From contig JALWOO010000387.1 of NCBI GenBank assembly GCA_027083485.1, positions 1 through 5,701 of the forward strand: a stretch of DNA of 5,701 bases. Reading direction: 5' to 3'. Both the position numbers and the translations under genes were made by a program. The notes beneath the pieces are model-generated. The model was not told the DNA's origin. It saw only the letters and a list, made by a program, of their open reading frames with translations, and searched no databases. Of this stretch, positions 1-5,701 are shown in pieces. The DNA is from Amylibacter sp. Lineage in GTDB: Bacteria > Pseudomonadota > Alphaproteobacteria > Rhodobacterales > Rhodobacteraceae. Each line of letters starts with the position of its first letter. Positions within the stretch are counted from its first letter, which is position 1.

Positions 1-25
1 GGGCTACGCTTACATTCGCCCATAA
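1..25 (+). CDS. Possible 3' end of an upstream gene (partial)
   Basis: Reading from base 2 gives GYAYIRP and then a TAA stop at 23-25. The only support is position: a strong intrinsic terminator begins 17 bases after this stop, as expected for the end of a transcription unit. Seven residues are too few to name a family. Base 1 would be the last base of the preceding codon. Confidence 0.35.
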
Positions 26-41
26 TCCTGAAGAATTTTCC

Positions 42-76
42 ACCGCCTCTTGTTTATGCAAGGGGCGGTTTCTTTT
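42..76 (+). terminator. Rho-independent terminator
   Basis: Bases 42-52 (ACCGCCTCTTG) pair with 59-69 (CAAGGGGCGGT) over 11 base pairs with one G-T wobble, enclosing a 6-base loop (53-58). A T-rich run, TTTCTTTT, follows at 69-76. The T tract lies on the right side only, so it ends rightward transcription, probably of the gene stopping at 25. It ends only 5 bases before the ribosome binding site of the aldo/keto reductase, so that gene either depends on readthrough or has a leader containing this hairpin. Confidence 0.8.
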
Positions 77-94
77 GCTCAAAGGAAAACACCC

Positions 95-1141
95 ATGCGT
101 ATGAACTCCCTTGGCCGTACCGGCATTGAAATCAGCGAATTGTGTCTTGGCTCGATGACATGGGGGACGCAAACCGCGCAAAAGGATGCTCATGCGCAGA
201 TTGATATGGCGCTGGAGCGGGGCGTTAACATTATTGATACCGCCGAAATGTACCCGACCAACCCGCTTTCCAAAGAAACACAGGGCGATACCGAACGTGT
301 GATTGGCAACTGGATTGCGGCCAATCCGGCGCGGCGCGGCGATTTCCTGCTGGCAACCAAGGTTTCCGGTTCCGGCTATATGAATGTGCGCGATGGTGCC
401 CCGATTTCACGCCAAACCATTGAGCTTGCATTGGAAAATTCCTTGCGGTCGTTGAAAACGGATTACATCGACCTCTATCAACTGCACTGGCCCAATCGCG
501 GATCCTACATGTTTCGCCAGAACTGGGATTTTGACCCGAGCAGCCAGAACCGCACTCAGACCCTTGCCCATATGATGGAGGTTCTGGAAACGCTTCAGGA
601 CTTCGTCAAAGCCGGAAAAATCCGTCATTTCGGTCTATCGAACGAGAGCACATGGGGCACGGCACAGTGGTTGCGCCTGTCCGAAGATCATGATTTGCCG
701 CGCGTGGTGTCTGTGCAAAACGAATATTCGCTTTTGTGCCGGCTCTATGATCTGGACATGGCGGAGTTGTCCCACAACGAAGACGTGGGCCTGCTGGCCT
801 TTTCGCCACTGGCCGCAGGGTTGTTGAGCGGGAAATATCAGGGCGATGTGACGCCGCCGGCCTCGCGGCGCAGCTATGTAAACGATCTTGGCGGGCGTCT
901 GACCCACCGTGCGCTGACGGCTGTTGATGCCTATTTGGCGATTGCGCAAAAACACGGACTGGACCCGATCCATATGGCCTTGGCCTGGTGTCGGACGCGC
1001 CCGTTCATGGCCTCTGCCATTTTCGGGGCGACAACGCTTGCGCAACTGGATCATGCGCTGGGGTCGGTTGATGTTACTCTGTCCGATGCGGTTTTGACGG
1101 ATATTGCGGTGGCGCACAGGCAACATCCAATGCCGTATTGA
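95..1141 (+). CDS. Tas-like NADP(H)-dependent aldo/keto reductase
   Basis: This 348-aa cytoplasmic (beta/alpha)8-barrel oxidoreductase belongs to the aldo/keto reductase superfamily, Tas-like branch. It reduces a carbonyl with NADPH; the natural substrate is not evident. The opening MNSLGRTGIEISELCLGSMT is typical of the family. The catalytic tetrad is visible as D48 and Y53 (IIDTAEMYP), K89 (LLATKVSG) and H131 (YQLHWPNRG). The motifs FGLSNES, VQNEYSLLCR and SPLAAGLLSGKYQG are also present, and the C-terminus HPMPY is the usual family ending, so the gene looks full length. The start at 95 is chosen because AAAGGAAA (81-88) lies upstream at good spacing. An in-frame ATG at 50 lies inside the terminator hairpin, and another ATG at 101 is possible. 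Eight bases after its stop comes a truncated carnitine-pathway gene, so a role in carnitine metabolism should not be assumed from adjacency. Confidence 0.93.
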   Translation: MRMNSLGRTGIEISELCLGSMTWGTQTAQKDAHAQIDMALERGVNIIDTAEMYPTNPLSKETQGDTERVIGNWIAANPARRGDFLLATKVSGSGYMNVRDGAPISRQTIELALENSLRSLKTDYIDLYQLHWPNRGSYMFRQNWDFDPSSQNRTQTLAHMMEVLETLQDFVKAGKIRHFGLSNESTWGTAQWLRLSEDHDLPRVVSVQNEYSLLCRLYDLDMAELSHNEDVGLLAFSPLAAGLLSGKYQGDVTPPASRRSYVNDLGGRLTHRALTAVDAYLAIAQKHGLDPIHMALAWCRTRPFMASAIFGATTLAQLDHALGSVDVTLSDAVLTDIAVAHRQHPMPY

Positions 1142-1148
1142 AAACGAT

Positions 1149-1289
1149 ATGCGAAATCGCGGGGTCTTGGCCACGAATGCACAACTGTTTGAACCGGTGC
1201 GGGAGATTGTTGAACGTATGGGGGCAAATGTGATAGGTCCGGATCAGGTTCGCCAGAACCTTGGCCTAACAAAGAAAGCTCCGCAATGA
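1149..1289 (+). pseudogene. C-terminal remnant of BKACE-family 3-dehydrocarnitine cleavage enzyme
   Basis: The 46 codons read MRNRGVLATNAQLFEPV and on through ERMGANVIGPDQVRQNLGLT to KKAPQ. I recognise this as the extreme C-terminus of BKACE-family proteins (3-keto-5-aminohexanoate cleavage enzyme family), in particular the dehydrocarnitine type, which I recall ending in LTKRAP after a GVLATNAQLVE motif. The intact enzyme, about 300 aa, condenses 3-dehydrocarnitine with acetyl-CoA to give betainyl-CoA and acetoacetate. Only about 15% remains, and the zinc-binding and active-site parts are absent. Resemblance may extend back to base 1137 (IENDM against the usual LEDNL), into the stop codon of the reductase. 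The frame is open to its natural stop and still overlaps the next gene by ATGA. It could be translated as a peptide from the ATG at 1149, but no good ribosome binding site is visible. The assignment is from memory, without a search. Confidence 0.72.
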
Positions 1290-1495
1290 TCCGTCTGACC
1301 TTGATAGCTGCCGTTTTGGCGGGGTGTGCCCCAACGCCTCGCCCGATTGATCCGGACACAGGAAAACCTGTGCCGTCCAATCTGAATGTGGAATACTGCC
1401 GTAAAATTGCTGACGAAACAGCGCGTGCGGGCAAGCTGAATTACCATCTCTGTCCGGGGTATATGTTGGATGGTTACCCTATAGAAATTCCATAA
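1286..1495 (+). CDS. Small secreted lipoprotein in the carnitine operon
   Basis: This 69-aa protein has a short lipoprotein signal peptide: MIR, a hydrophobic stretch LTLIAAV, then lipobox LAGC with the lipidated cysteine at C14. The mature part of about 56 residues starts with a proline-rich linker (APTPRPIDPDTGKPVP). It carries two further cysteines, C38 (VEYCRK) and C56 (YHLCPGY), which could form a disulfide in the periplasm. No enzymatic domain is recognised and the function is unknown. The start codon overlaps the stop of the BKACE remnant (ATGA at 1286-1289), which indicates translational coupling in the ancestral operon. Only a weak purine run (AAAGAAAG) precedes it, so its expression may suffer if the remnant is no longer well translated. 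The lipobox and the tight placement before lcdH support a real gene. Confidence 0.75.
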   Translation: MIRLTLIAAVLAGCAPTPRPIDPDTGKPVPSNLNVEYCRKIADETARAGKLNYHLCPGYMLDGYPIEIP

Positions 1496-1531
1496 AATAG
1501 CGAAAATACCTAAATTAGACAGGATCTGGAA

Positions 1532-2986
1532 ATGACAAAAATAGCGGCAATCATTGGAGGCGGCGTCATCGGTGGTGGCTGGGCAGCGCGTTTTTTGTTG
1601 AATGGGTGGGACGTGCGGGTATTTGATCCGGATCCGGATGTTGCCCGAAACATTCGCGAGCTTTTGGACAACGCCCGCCATGCTTTGCCGAGCCTGTCGG
1701 ATCGGGTGATGCCGGCCGAGGGCGATTTAAGCTTTCATTCTACCATTGCCGATGCTGTCAAAGAGGCCGCGTATATTCAGGAATCGGTGCCGGAACGGCT
1801 CGATATGAAACACGCGACTTTTGCCGCGATTCATGCCGCCGCAGAACCGGAAGCGGTAATCGGGTCCTCGACATCCGGTTTCAAACCGTCTGAACTGGCG
1901 CGGGGTGCCGAAAACGCCAGCCAGATCATGGTATGCCACCCGTTTAATCCGGTCTATCTGCTGCCGCTGGTCGAGGTCGTGCCCGGTCCGGATACCAATG
2001 ATGCGGCGCTGAAACATGCGTTTACAGTGCTCAAGGCCATTGGCATGAAGCCGGTGAAAATCCGGCGCGAGATCGAGGCCCATGTGGCGGATCGTTTGCT
2101 TGAGGCTGTCTGGCGCGAAGCGCTTTGGCTGATCAGGGACGATGTTGCCACCACCGAGGAAATCGACGATATTATTCGCCATGGTTTCGGGCTGCGCTGG
2201 GCGCAAATGGGGCTGTTTGAAACCTATCGCATTGCCGGCGGAGAGGCGGGTATGGCCCCATTCATCAAACAATTCGGGCCAGCCTTGCAAAGGCCCTGGT
2301 CCAAACTGACGGATGTGCCGGAACTGGACGATGCCCTCATTCAGAAAATAGCGGATCAGTCCGACGCGCAATCGGGCATGTATTCAATTCGGGAACTAGA
2401 ACGTATCCGCGACACCAATCTGGTGATGATCCTGCGCGGGTTGAAAGCCCAAAACTGGGGGGCAGGGGCGCTGTTGAACAACATTGACAGCAGTGCGAAA
2501 GAGGCCGAAGGACTGCCGGAACTCTCCGGTCTGGTGCGCACGCTGCACCGCACTGTGCCGCTTGATTGGCTGGATTACAATGGCCATATGACCGAATCCC
2601 GATACCTGCATGCCTTTGGTGATGCAACCGACCGGTTTATGGAAATCATCGGTTGCGATGCCGCTTATATTGCCTCGGGCGGCAGCTATTTTACAGCTGA
2701 AACCCATATCCGCCATCTGGATGAAACCCACGCCGGTGCAGAAATATACGTGGATACGCAGATGTTAAAGGGAGAAGGCAAGAAAATGCACCTGTTTCAC
2801 CGGATGCACCATGCAGACGGGCGGTTGCTGGCCACGGGGGAACATTTCCTGCTGCATGTGAGTTTGAAAACCCGCCAATCCTGCCCACCCGCGCCGCATA
2901 TCGAGGCAAAACTCCGTGAAATTGCGGCCAATCATGCGGCATTGCCAATACCGGAAGGGGCCGGACGTGCGATTACAAAGCCTTAG
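1532..2986 (+). CDS. lcdH: L-carnitine dehydrogenase / betainyl-CoA thioesterase fusion
   Basis: This 484-aa bifunctional cytoplasmic enzyme joins two steps of carnitine catabolism. The N-terminal part (about 1-320) is a 3-hydroxyacyl-CoA-dehydrogenase-type fold that oxidises L-carnitine to 3-dehydrocarnitine with NAD. The nucleotide-binding loop GGGVIGGGW spans residues 9-17, and D32 at the end of the second strand favours NAD. Active-site motifs are SSTSG (112-116) and CHPFNP with H136, followed by VEVV with E148. The C-terminal part (about 333-450) is a 4HBT hotdog thioesterase with VPLDWLDYNGHM (342-353), containing candidate catalytic D345 or D348 and H352. It also has THIRHLDE and TQMLKGEGKKMHLFHRM. 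Stand-alone carnitine dehydrogenases are near 320 aa, so the length fits the fused form described from rhizobia. AGGA at 1521-1524 lies 7 bases before the ATG. The enzyme for the step between its two activities (BKACE) survives only as a fragment upstream. Confidence 0.93.
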   Translation: MTKIAAIIGGGVIGGGWAARFLLNGWDVRVFDPDPDVARNIRELLDNARHALPSLSDRVMPAEGDLSFHSTIADAVKEAAYIQESVPERLDMKHATFAAIHAAAEPEAVIGSSTSGFKPSELARGAENASQIMVCHPFNPVYLLPLVEVVPGPDTNDAALKHAFTVLKAIGMKPVKIRREIEAHVADRLLEAVWREALWLIRDDVATTEEIDDIIRHGFGLRWAQMGLFETYRIAGGEAGMAPFIKQFGPALQRPWSKLTDVPELDDALIQKIADQSDAQSGMYSIRELERIRDTNLVMILRGLKAQNWGAGALLNNIDSSAKEAEGLPELSGLVRTLHRTVPLDWLDYNGHMTESRYLHAFGDATDRFMEIIGCDAAYIASGGSYFTAETHIRHLDETHAGAEIYVDTQMLKGEGKKMHLFHRMHHADGRLLATGEHFLLHVSLKTRQSCPPAPHIEAKLREIAANHAALPIPEGAGRAITKP

Positions 2987-2997
2987 ATTTGCAATGT

Positions 2998-3009
2998 ATA
3001 CCACGGTAT
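2998..3009. repeat. Short near-palindrome in the lcdH-transporter gap
   Basis: ATACC-AC-GGTAT is a perfect 5-base inverted repeat with a 2-base centre, lying in the 33-base gap between lcdH and the transporter gene. It has no T tract and too small a loop for a terminator, so a protein-binding site is the alternative reading. With such short arms it may be chance. Confidence 0.25.
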
Positions 3010-3022
3010 TCAATAAGGGGTG

Positions 3023-3928
3023 ATGTCACTCTGGATCCCGATCACAATTGCGGCGGCCTTTAGCCAGAACCTGCGTTTTATGCTGCAAAAGCATCTAAAA
3101 GCGACGGGGCTGTCAACGGCCGGCGCGACCTTTGCGCGGTTTTTATATGCTGCGCCATTGGCGGCGGCGTTGCTGGTGGTTTATTCGGGCGTTACCGGTG
3201 CGGCTCTGCCGCCGCTATCCCCGCGTTTCGGGGTATTTGCATCGCTCGGCGGGATGGCGCAAATTTTGGCGACGATGCTGGTGGTGGCATTATTTGCCGA
3301 ACGGAATTTTACCGTGGGCATTACTTTCAAAAAAACCGAAACCATTCAGACCGCCTTGTGGAGCCTGTTGGTTTTGGGCGAAACCCTCTCGGGGAACGGG
3401 TTGGTTGCCATTATGGTAGGTTTGTTCGGGGTCATCGTGCTGGCGGACCCGCCGCGCAGCAGTGGGCTGGTTTGGCATCAACGGGTGTTCAACCGTGCAT
3501 CTGTCTATGGCATCGGGGCGGGGGCGTTATTCGGGTTTTCCGGCATGGCCTATCGCGGGGCGTCTTTGGCGCTGGGGGATACGGATTTCTTTTTGCGCGC
3601 GGTTTTCACGTTGATGTGCGTGACCGGATTTCAGACCCTTGCCATGGCGCTCTATTTACGTTTGCGTCAACCCGGCGAAATCGGCCGCGTTGCCCGTCAC
3701 TGGCGGGTGACGGGATTGGTCGGGCTGACAGGAATGCTCGGCTCGCTCGGCTGGTTCACCGCGTTTACCTTGCAAAATGCGGCATATGTCAAGGCCTTGG
3801 GGCAGGTCGAGCTTTTGTTTACTTTTTTCGCATCCTATTTCATCTTCAAGGAACGCAGCAGCCCGCGCGAATTGGTCGGGATCGGTCTGGTTCTGGTGAG
3901 TATTGTCTTGTTAATTCTGGCGATTTAG
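3023..3928 (+). CDS. DMT-superfamily (EamA-type) inner-membrane transporter
   Basis: This is a very hydrophobic protein of 301 aa with about ten predicted membrane helices, near residues 4-20, 32-54, 70-92, 98-120, 124-141, 158-180, 188-211, 228-249, 255-275 and 282-300. This is the two-times-five EamA plan of the drug/metabolite transporter superfamily. The last helices contain the typical FKERSSPRELVGIGLVLVS segment, and the first half ends with a parallel LGETLSGNGLVAIMVGLFGV. The substrate cannot be read from sequence; such proteins export or import small metabolites. It follows lcdH after about 35 bases, so it is probably co-transcribed and could move carnitine-related or unrelated compounds. 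AAGGGG (3015-3020) precedes the ATG at 3023 with tight spacing. A GTG at 3020 directly before it is an alternative start inside that run. Its stop overlaps the stop of the convergent gene. Confidence 0.87.
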   Translation: MSLWIPITIAAAFSQNLRFMLQKHLKATGLSTAGATFARFLYAAPLAAALLVVYSGVTGAALPPLSPRFGVFASLGGMAQILATMLVVALFAERNFTVGITFKKTETIQTALWSLLVLGETLSGNGLVAIMVGLFGVIVLADPPRSSGLVWHQRVFNRASVYGIGAGALFGFSGMAYRGASLALGDTDFFLRAVFTLMCVTGFQTLAMALYLRLRQPGEIGRVARHWRVTGLVGLTGMLGSLGWFTAFTLQNAAYVKALGQVELLFTFFASYFIFKERSSPRELVGIGLVLVSIVLLILAI

Positions 3929-5046
3929 GCGCGACGCAGAACAACCGATCCTACGGAATACCCGGCGCCAAAAGAGCAGATAATCCCCAGATCACCGGTT
4001 TCGAAATCGTCTGAATGCTTGGAAAACGCAATGATCGATCCGGCAGAGGACGTGTTAGCATAGTCCTGCAAAATATTGGGCTGTTCATGGGGTTCCGGCA
4101 CCCGCCCGAGGACCTTCTTGCCGATGAAATCATTCATGGCCTTATTCGCCTGATGCAGCCACATGCGTTTGAGCTGATCCGGCTGAATACCCTCTTGTGC
4201 CAGATGGTCCTTCATGTGTTTGGAAACGATGGGCAGGACCTGTTTGAAAACGGTGCGTCCGTTTTGCATGAACTGCATGTCGCGCCGGTCTGCAACCCCA
4301 TCGGGGCGGGAACGGCGCAAAAAGCCGTTGTTATTCCGGATGTTGTTGGAAAATTTGGTCAGGCATTTGGTTGACAGAATTTCAAAATGACCGGATTTAG
4401 CGGTGTCTTTGCGTTCGATCACCGTGGCGGTGCAGACATCCCCGAAAATGAAATGGCAATCGCGGTCGCGCCATTCCAGATGGCCCGAACAGATTTCCGG
4501 ATTGACGACCAAAACGGCCTTGGCGGTTCCTGCACGCACCATATCGGCGGCGGCCTGAATGCCAAAAGTGGCGGATGAGCAGGCTACGTTCATGTCAAAG
4601 GCAAAGCCCTCGATTCCGAGCAGGTCCTGAACTTCGATCGCTACAGCCGGATAGGCGCGCTCCAGATTGGAAGCGGCGACAATAACGATGTCGATATCGG
4701 CGGGGGTTTTATTTGCGTCTTTCAGGGCTTTGCTGCAGGCATCAAGGGCCATTTCTGCCATGATCCCCGGTTCATCATCGCTACGCTGGCGCAATAGGGG
4801 GTGCATGACTTTGGGGTCCAGAATACCGGTTTTATCCATGACATGCCGCTGATGGATGCCGCTGGCGGAGACGATGAAATCCACGCTGGAATGGCCTTTG
4901 GCAGGCAACTCCCCGGCTTTGATTGCGGCAGCATTTTCAGCATTATACAGATCGGCATAGGCGTTGAATGCGACTACCAGTTCTTCGTTTGTGATTGTTT
5001 GCTCCGGGGTAAAGACCCCGCTTCCCGAAATAACTGGTTGGTACAT
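3925..5046 (-). CDS. KAS III-like beta-ketoacyl-ACP synthase (PA3286-like)
   Basis: This 373-aa thiolase-fold condensing enzyme belongs to the FabH-like group. Its layout closely resembles what I recall of Pseudomonas aeruginosa PA3286, which feeds medium-chain acyl-CoA from beta-oxidation into fatty acid synthesis by condensation with malonyl-ACP. The catalytic triad is visible: C156 in DMNVACSSATFG, H298 in MWLHQANKAMN and N331 in YANTSSAGS. A glycine-rich C-terminus (CSFGAGYSVGSVVLR) closes the fold. It is longer than canonical FabH (about 320 aa) because of an N-terminal insertion around residues 30-90, as in the PA3286 type. The start at 5046 is chosen because AAGGAG lies 6 bases upstream; an ATG 12 codons earlier has no such site. 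The real substrate (octanoyl-CoA or another acyl-CoA) is inferred from family memory only. It lies 82 bases downstream of a LytTR-domain regulator on the same strand. Confidence 0.9.
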   Translation of the reverse strand: MYQPVISGSGVFTPEQTITNEELVVAFNAYADLYNAENAAAIKAGELPAKGHSSVDFIVSASGIHQRHVMDKTGILDPKVMHPLLRQRSDDEPGIMAEMALDACSKALKDANKTPADIDIVIVAASNLERAYPAVAIEVQDLLGIEGFAFDMNVACSSATFGIQAAADMVRAGTAKAVLVVNPEICSGHLEWRDRDCHFIFGDVCTATVIERKDTAKSGHFEILSTKCLTKFSNNIRNNNGFLRRSRPDGVADRRDMQFMQNGRTVFKQVLPIVSKHMKDHLAQEGIQPDQLKRMWLHQANKAMNDFIGKKVLGRVPEPHEQPNILQDYANTSSAGSIIAFSKHSDDFETGDLGIICSFGAGYSVGSVVLRRA

Positions 5047-5128
5047 ATTGCTCTCCTTGTCGATGTTGGACAACAAGGCCAATTGTTGAGGGGAAGGTCA
5101 AGGGAAAACCGGTCCCTGGAGGGGAATC
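5047..5128 (-). promoter_or_regulatory. Intergenic region with possible promoter/operator for the KAS III gene
   Basis: This 82-base gap separates the LytTR gene and the ketoacyl synthase gene. On the minus strand TTGACC (5101-5096) resembles a -35 box, but the hexamer 17 bases further (CCTTGT, 5078-5073) is a poor -10. An inverted repeat CAACAA-6 bases-TTGTTG (5071-5088) overlaps that -10 position. TTCCC occurs three times (5126-5122, 5106-5102, 5095-5091), with starts 20 and 11 bases apart. No intrinsic terminator with a T run is seen, so readthrough from the regulator gene is also possible. The sequence parts are seen; the regulatory role is inferred. Confidence 0.35.
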
Positions 5129-5701
5129 TTACAGCACACCGGCCTTGCGAAGGGCAGGGCTATAGCTGCGAGAGACCGGCACATCGCTGCCATCCGACAT
5201 GCGCAGCCAGATTTTGCGATTGCGTTTGATCACACCTTTGACCTCTTCCAGATTGACCCAATGGGAACGGTGAACCTGCTGGCCGTTGGTTCCGGAGAGC
5301 ATTTCGGTTGCATCGCTCAACCGCATCAGCAGTAATTTGGCACCGGTATCGGTGTGGACTTCTACGTAATGATCCGCGCTTTGCAATCGTACAAGTTTGT
5401 TGCCGCTATCCGGTCCCAGTTTTCGAAGCAGGTTGCGAATGGATCCCATTCGGGAAGCCGCAGAAATCTGGTCGCGCACGGCTTCCGTGCCGCGCAGAAT
5501 AAAGAAGAAGACCGGCATCAGAAGCATACCGACCATGAGGTTCAACATAAACCAGCGGCTGTTGATCTGGGTGATTTGGCCGGATGTGGTATCAATCAAA
5601 AGATACATAGCCACAAGCGATACCCCGCCCAGCCCGACAAAGGCCAAAGACACAATTGCCATCAGGTGCGTGGGCTGCCAATCGGGATAGACCCGCTTTA
5701 G
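5129..5701 (-). CDS. Membrane-anchored LytTR-domain transcriptional regulator (partial, 5' end outside window)
   Basis: The frame is open to the window edge, giving at least 190 residues, so the true start probably lies beyond 5701; an internal ATG at 5662 gives 177 residues. Numbering from that ATG, two membrane helices are visible near 2-23 and 38-56, with a short basic/polar linker to about 85. A LytTR DNA-binding domain follows from about 88 to 175. Its hallmarks are LQSADHYVEVHT, LLMRLSDATEML, QVHRSHWVNLEEV and LRMSDGSDVPVSRSY. No receiver domain is seen, so this is not a classical response regulator; it is a membrane-bound type that I recall as common in Rhodobacterales. It probably binds DNA from the membrane in response to an unknown signal. 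The ketoacyl synthase gene directly downstream is a candidate target or operon partner, without direct evidence. Confidence 0.87.
   Translation of the reverse strand, partial: LKRVYPDWQPTHLMAIVSLAFVGLGGVSLVAMYLLIDTTSGQITQINSRWFMLNLMVGMLLMPVFFFILRGTEAVRDQISAASRMGSIRNLLRKLGPDSGNKLVRLQSADHYVEVHTDTGAKLLLMRLSDATEMLSGTNGQQVHRSHWVNLEEVKGVIKRNRKIWLRMSDGSDVPVSRSYSPALRKAGVL

Noticed and set aside
50..94. Earlier ATG start (position 50) for the aldo/keto reductase
   Set aside because: It lies inside the terminator hairpin, has no ribosome binding site, and the 15 extra residues do not resemble the family N-terminus; the ATG at 95 has AAAGGAAA in front.
1130..1160. Insertion sequence or attachment site at the BKACE deletion junction
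   Set aside because: No inverted repeats, target-site duplication or transposase fragment is visible around the junction.
635..1174. Minus-strand open frame of 179 codons opposite the reductase
   Set aside because: The translation is rich in Arg, Gln and His with no recognisable domain and lies opposite a clear, complete gene.
1496..1531. AT-rich 36-base gap before lcdH as a possible promoter
   Set aside because: No pair of -35 and -10 boxes at acceptable spacing could be found; it contains only the AGGA ribosome binding site with confidence.
1727..2371. Minus-strand open frame of 214 codons opposite lcdH
   Set aside because: It is an antisense shadow of the well-supported dehydrogenase domain, with low-complexity Arg/His/Gln-rich composition and no motif.
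3358..4014. Plus-strand open frame of 218 codons overlapping the transporter and running past its end
   Set aside because: It is an alternative frame inside the transporter with Gly/Arg-rich noise and no family resemblance; the other frame encodes ten clear membrane helices.
5047..5082. Start of the ketoacyl synthase 12 codons upstream (ATG ending at 5082)
   Set aside because: The extra residues MALLSNIDKESN would span the strong AAGGAG site, which is well placed for the ATG at 5046, and the family begins at MYQPVISGSG-like sequence.
5112..5125. TCCCT-GG-AGGGG as a terminator of the LytTR gene
   Set aside because: The stem is 4-5 base pairs with a 2-base loop and no T run on the minus strand.

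Overview
The protein families suggest an alphaproteobacterium of Rhodobacterales type. The evidence is a Tas-like aldo/keto reductase, an L-carnitine dehydrogenase fused to a betainyl-CoA thioesterase, and a membrane-anchored LytTR regulator, all of types I recall as common there. This placement comes from recalled family resemblance, not from a search. The window is gene-dense chromosome-like sequence with no tRNA, rRNA, insertion sequence or CRISPR array visible.

Layout. Bases 1-25 may hold the last codons of an upstream gene, followed by a convincing intrinsic terminator (42-76). The rightward block then runs: an intact aldo/keto reductase (95-1141); a 46-codon remnant of the C-terminus of a BKACE-family dehydrocarnitine cleavage enzyme (1149-1289); a 69-aa lipoprotein overlapping it by ATGA (1286-1495); the carnitine dehydrogenase/thioesterase fusion lcdH (1532-2986); and a 10-helix DMT/EamA transporter (3023-3928). 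The leftward block holds a membrane LytTR-domain regulator, cut by the right window edge (5701-5129), and a 373-aa KAS III-like ketoacyl synthase (5046-3925). The two blocks meet tail to tail with a 4-base overlap of stop codons.

How the genes fit. In the aerobic carnitine route, L-carnitine is oxidised to 3-dehydrocarnitine. BKACE then uses acetyl-CoA to give betainyl-CoA plus acetoacetate, and the thioesterase releases glycine betaine. Steps one and three are here as one fused protein. Step two is represented only by the tail of its gene, directly abutting the 3' end of the aldo/keto reductase. The simplest reading is a deletion that removed about 85% of the BKACE gene and joined the remainder to the reductase, so the local carnitine operon looks broken unless another BKACE copy exists elsewhere. 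This is the most notable observation in the window. I found no sign of a wholly new system.
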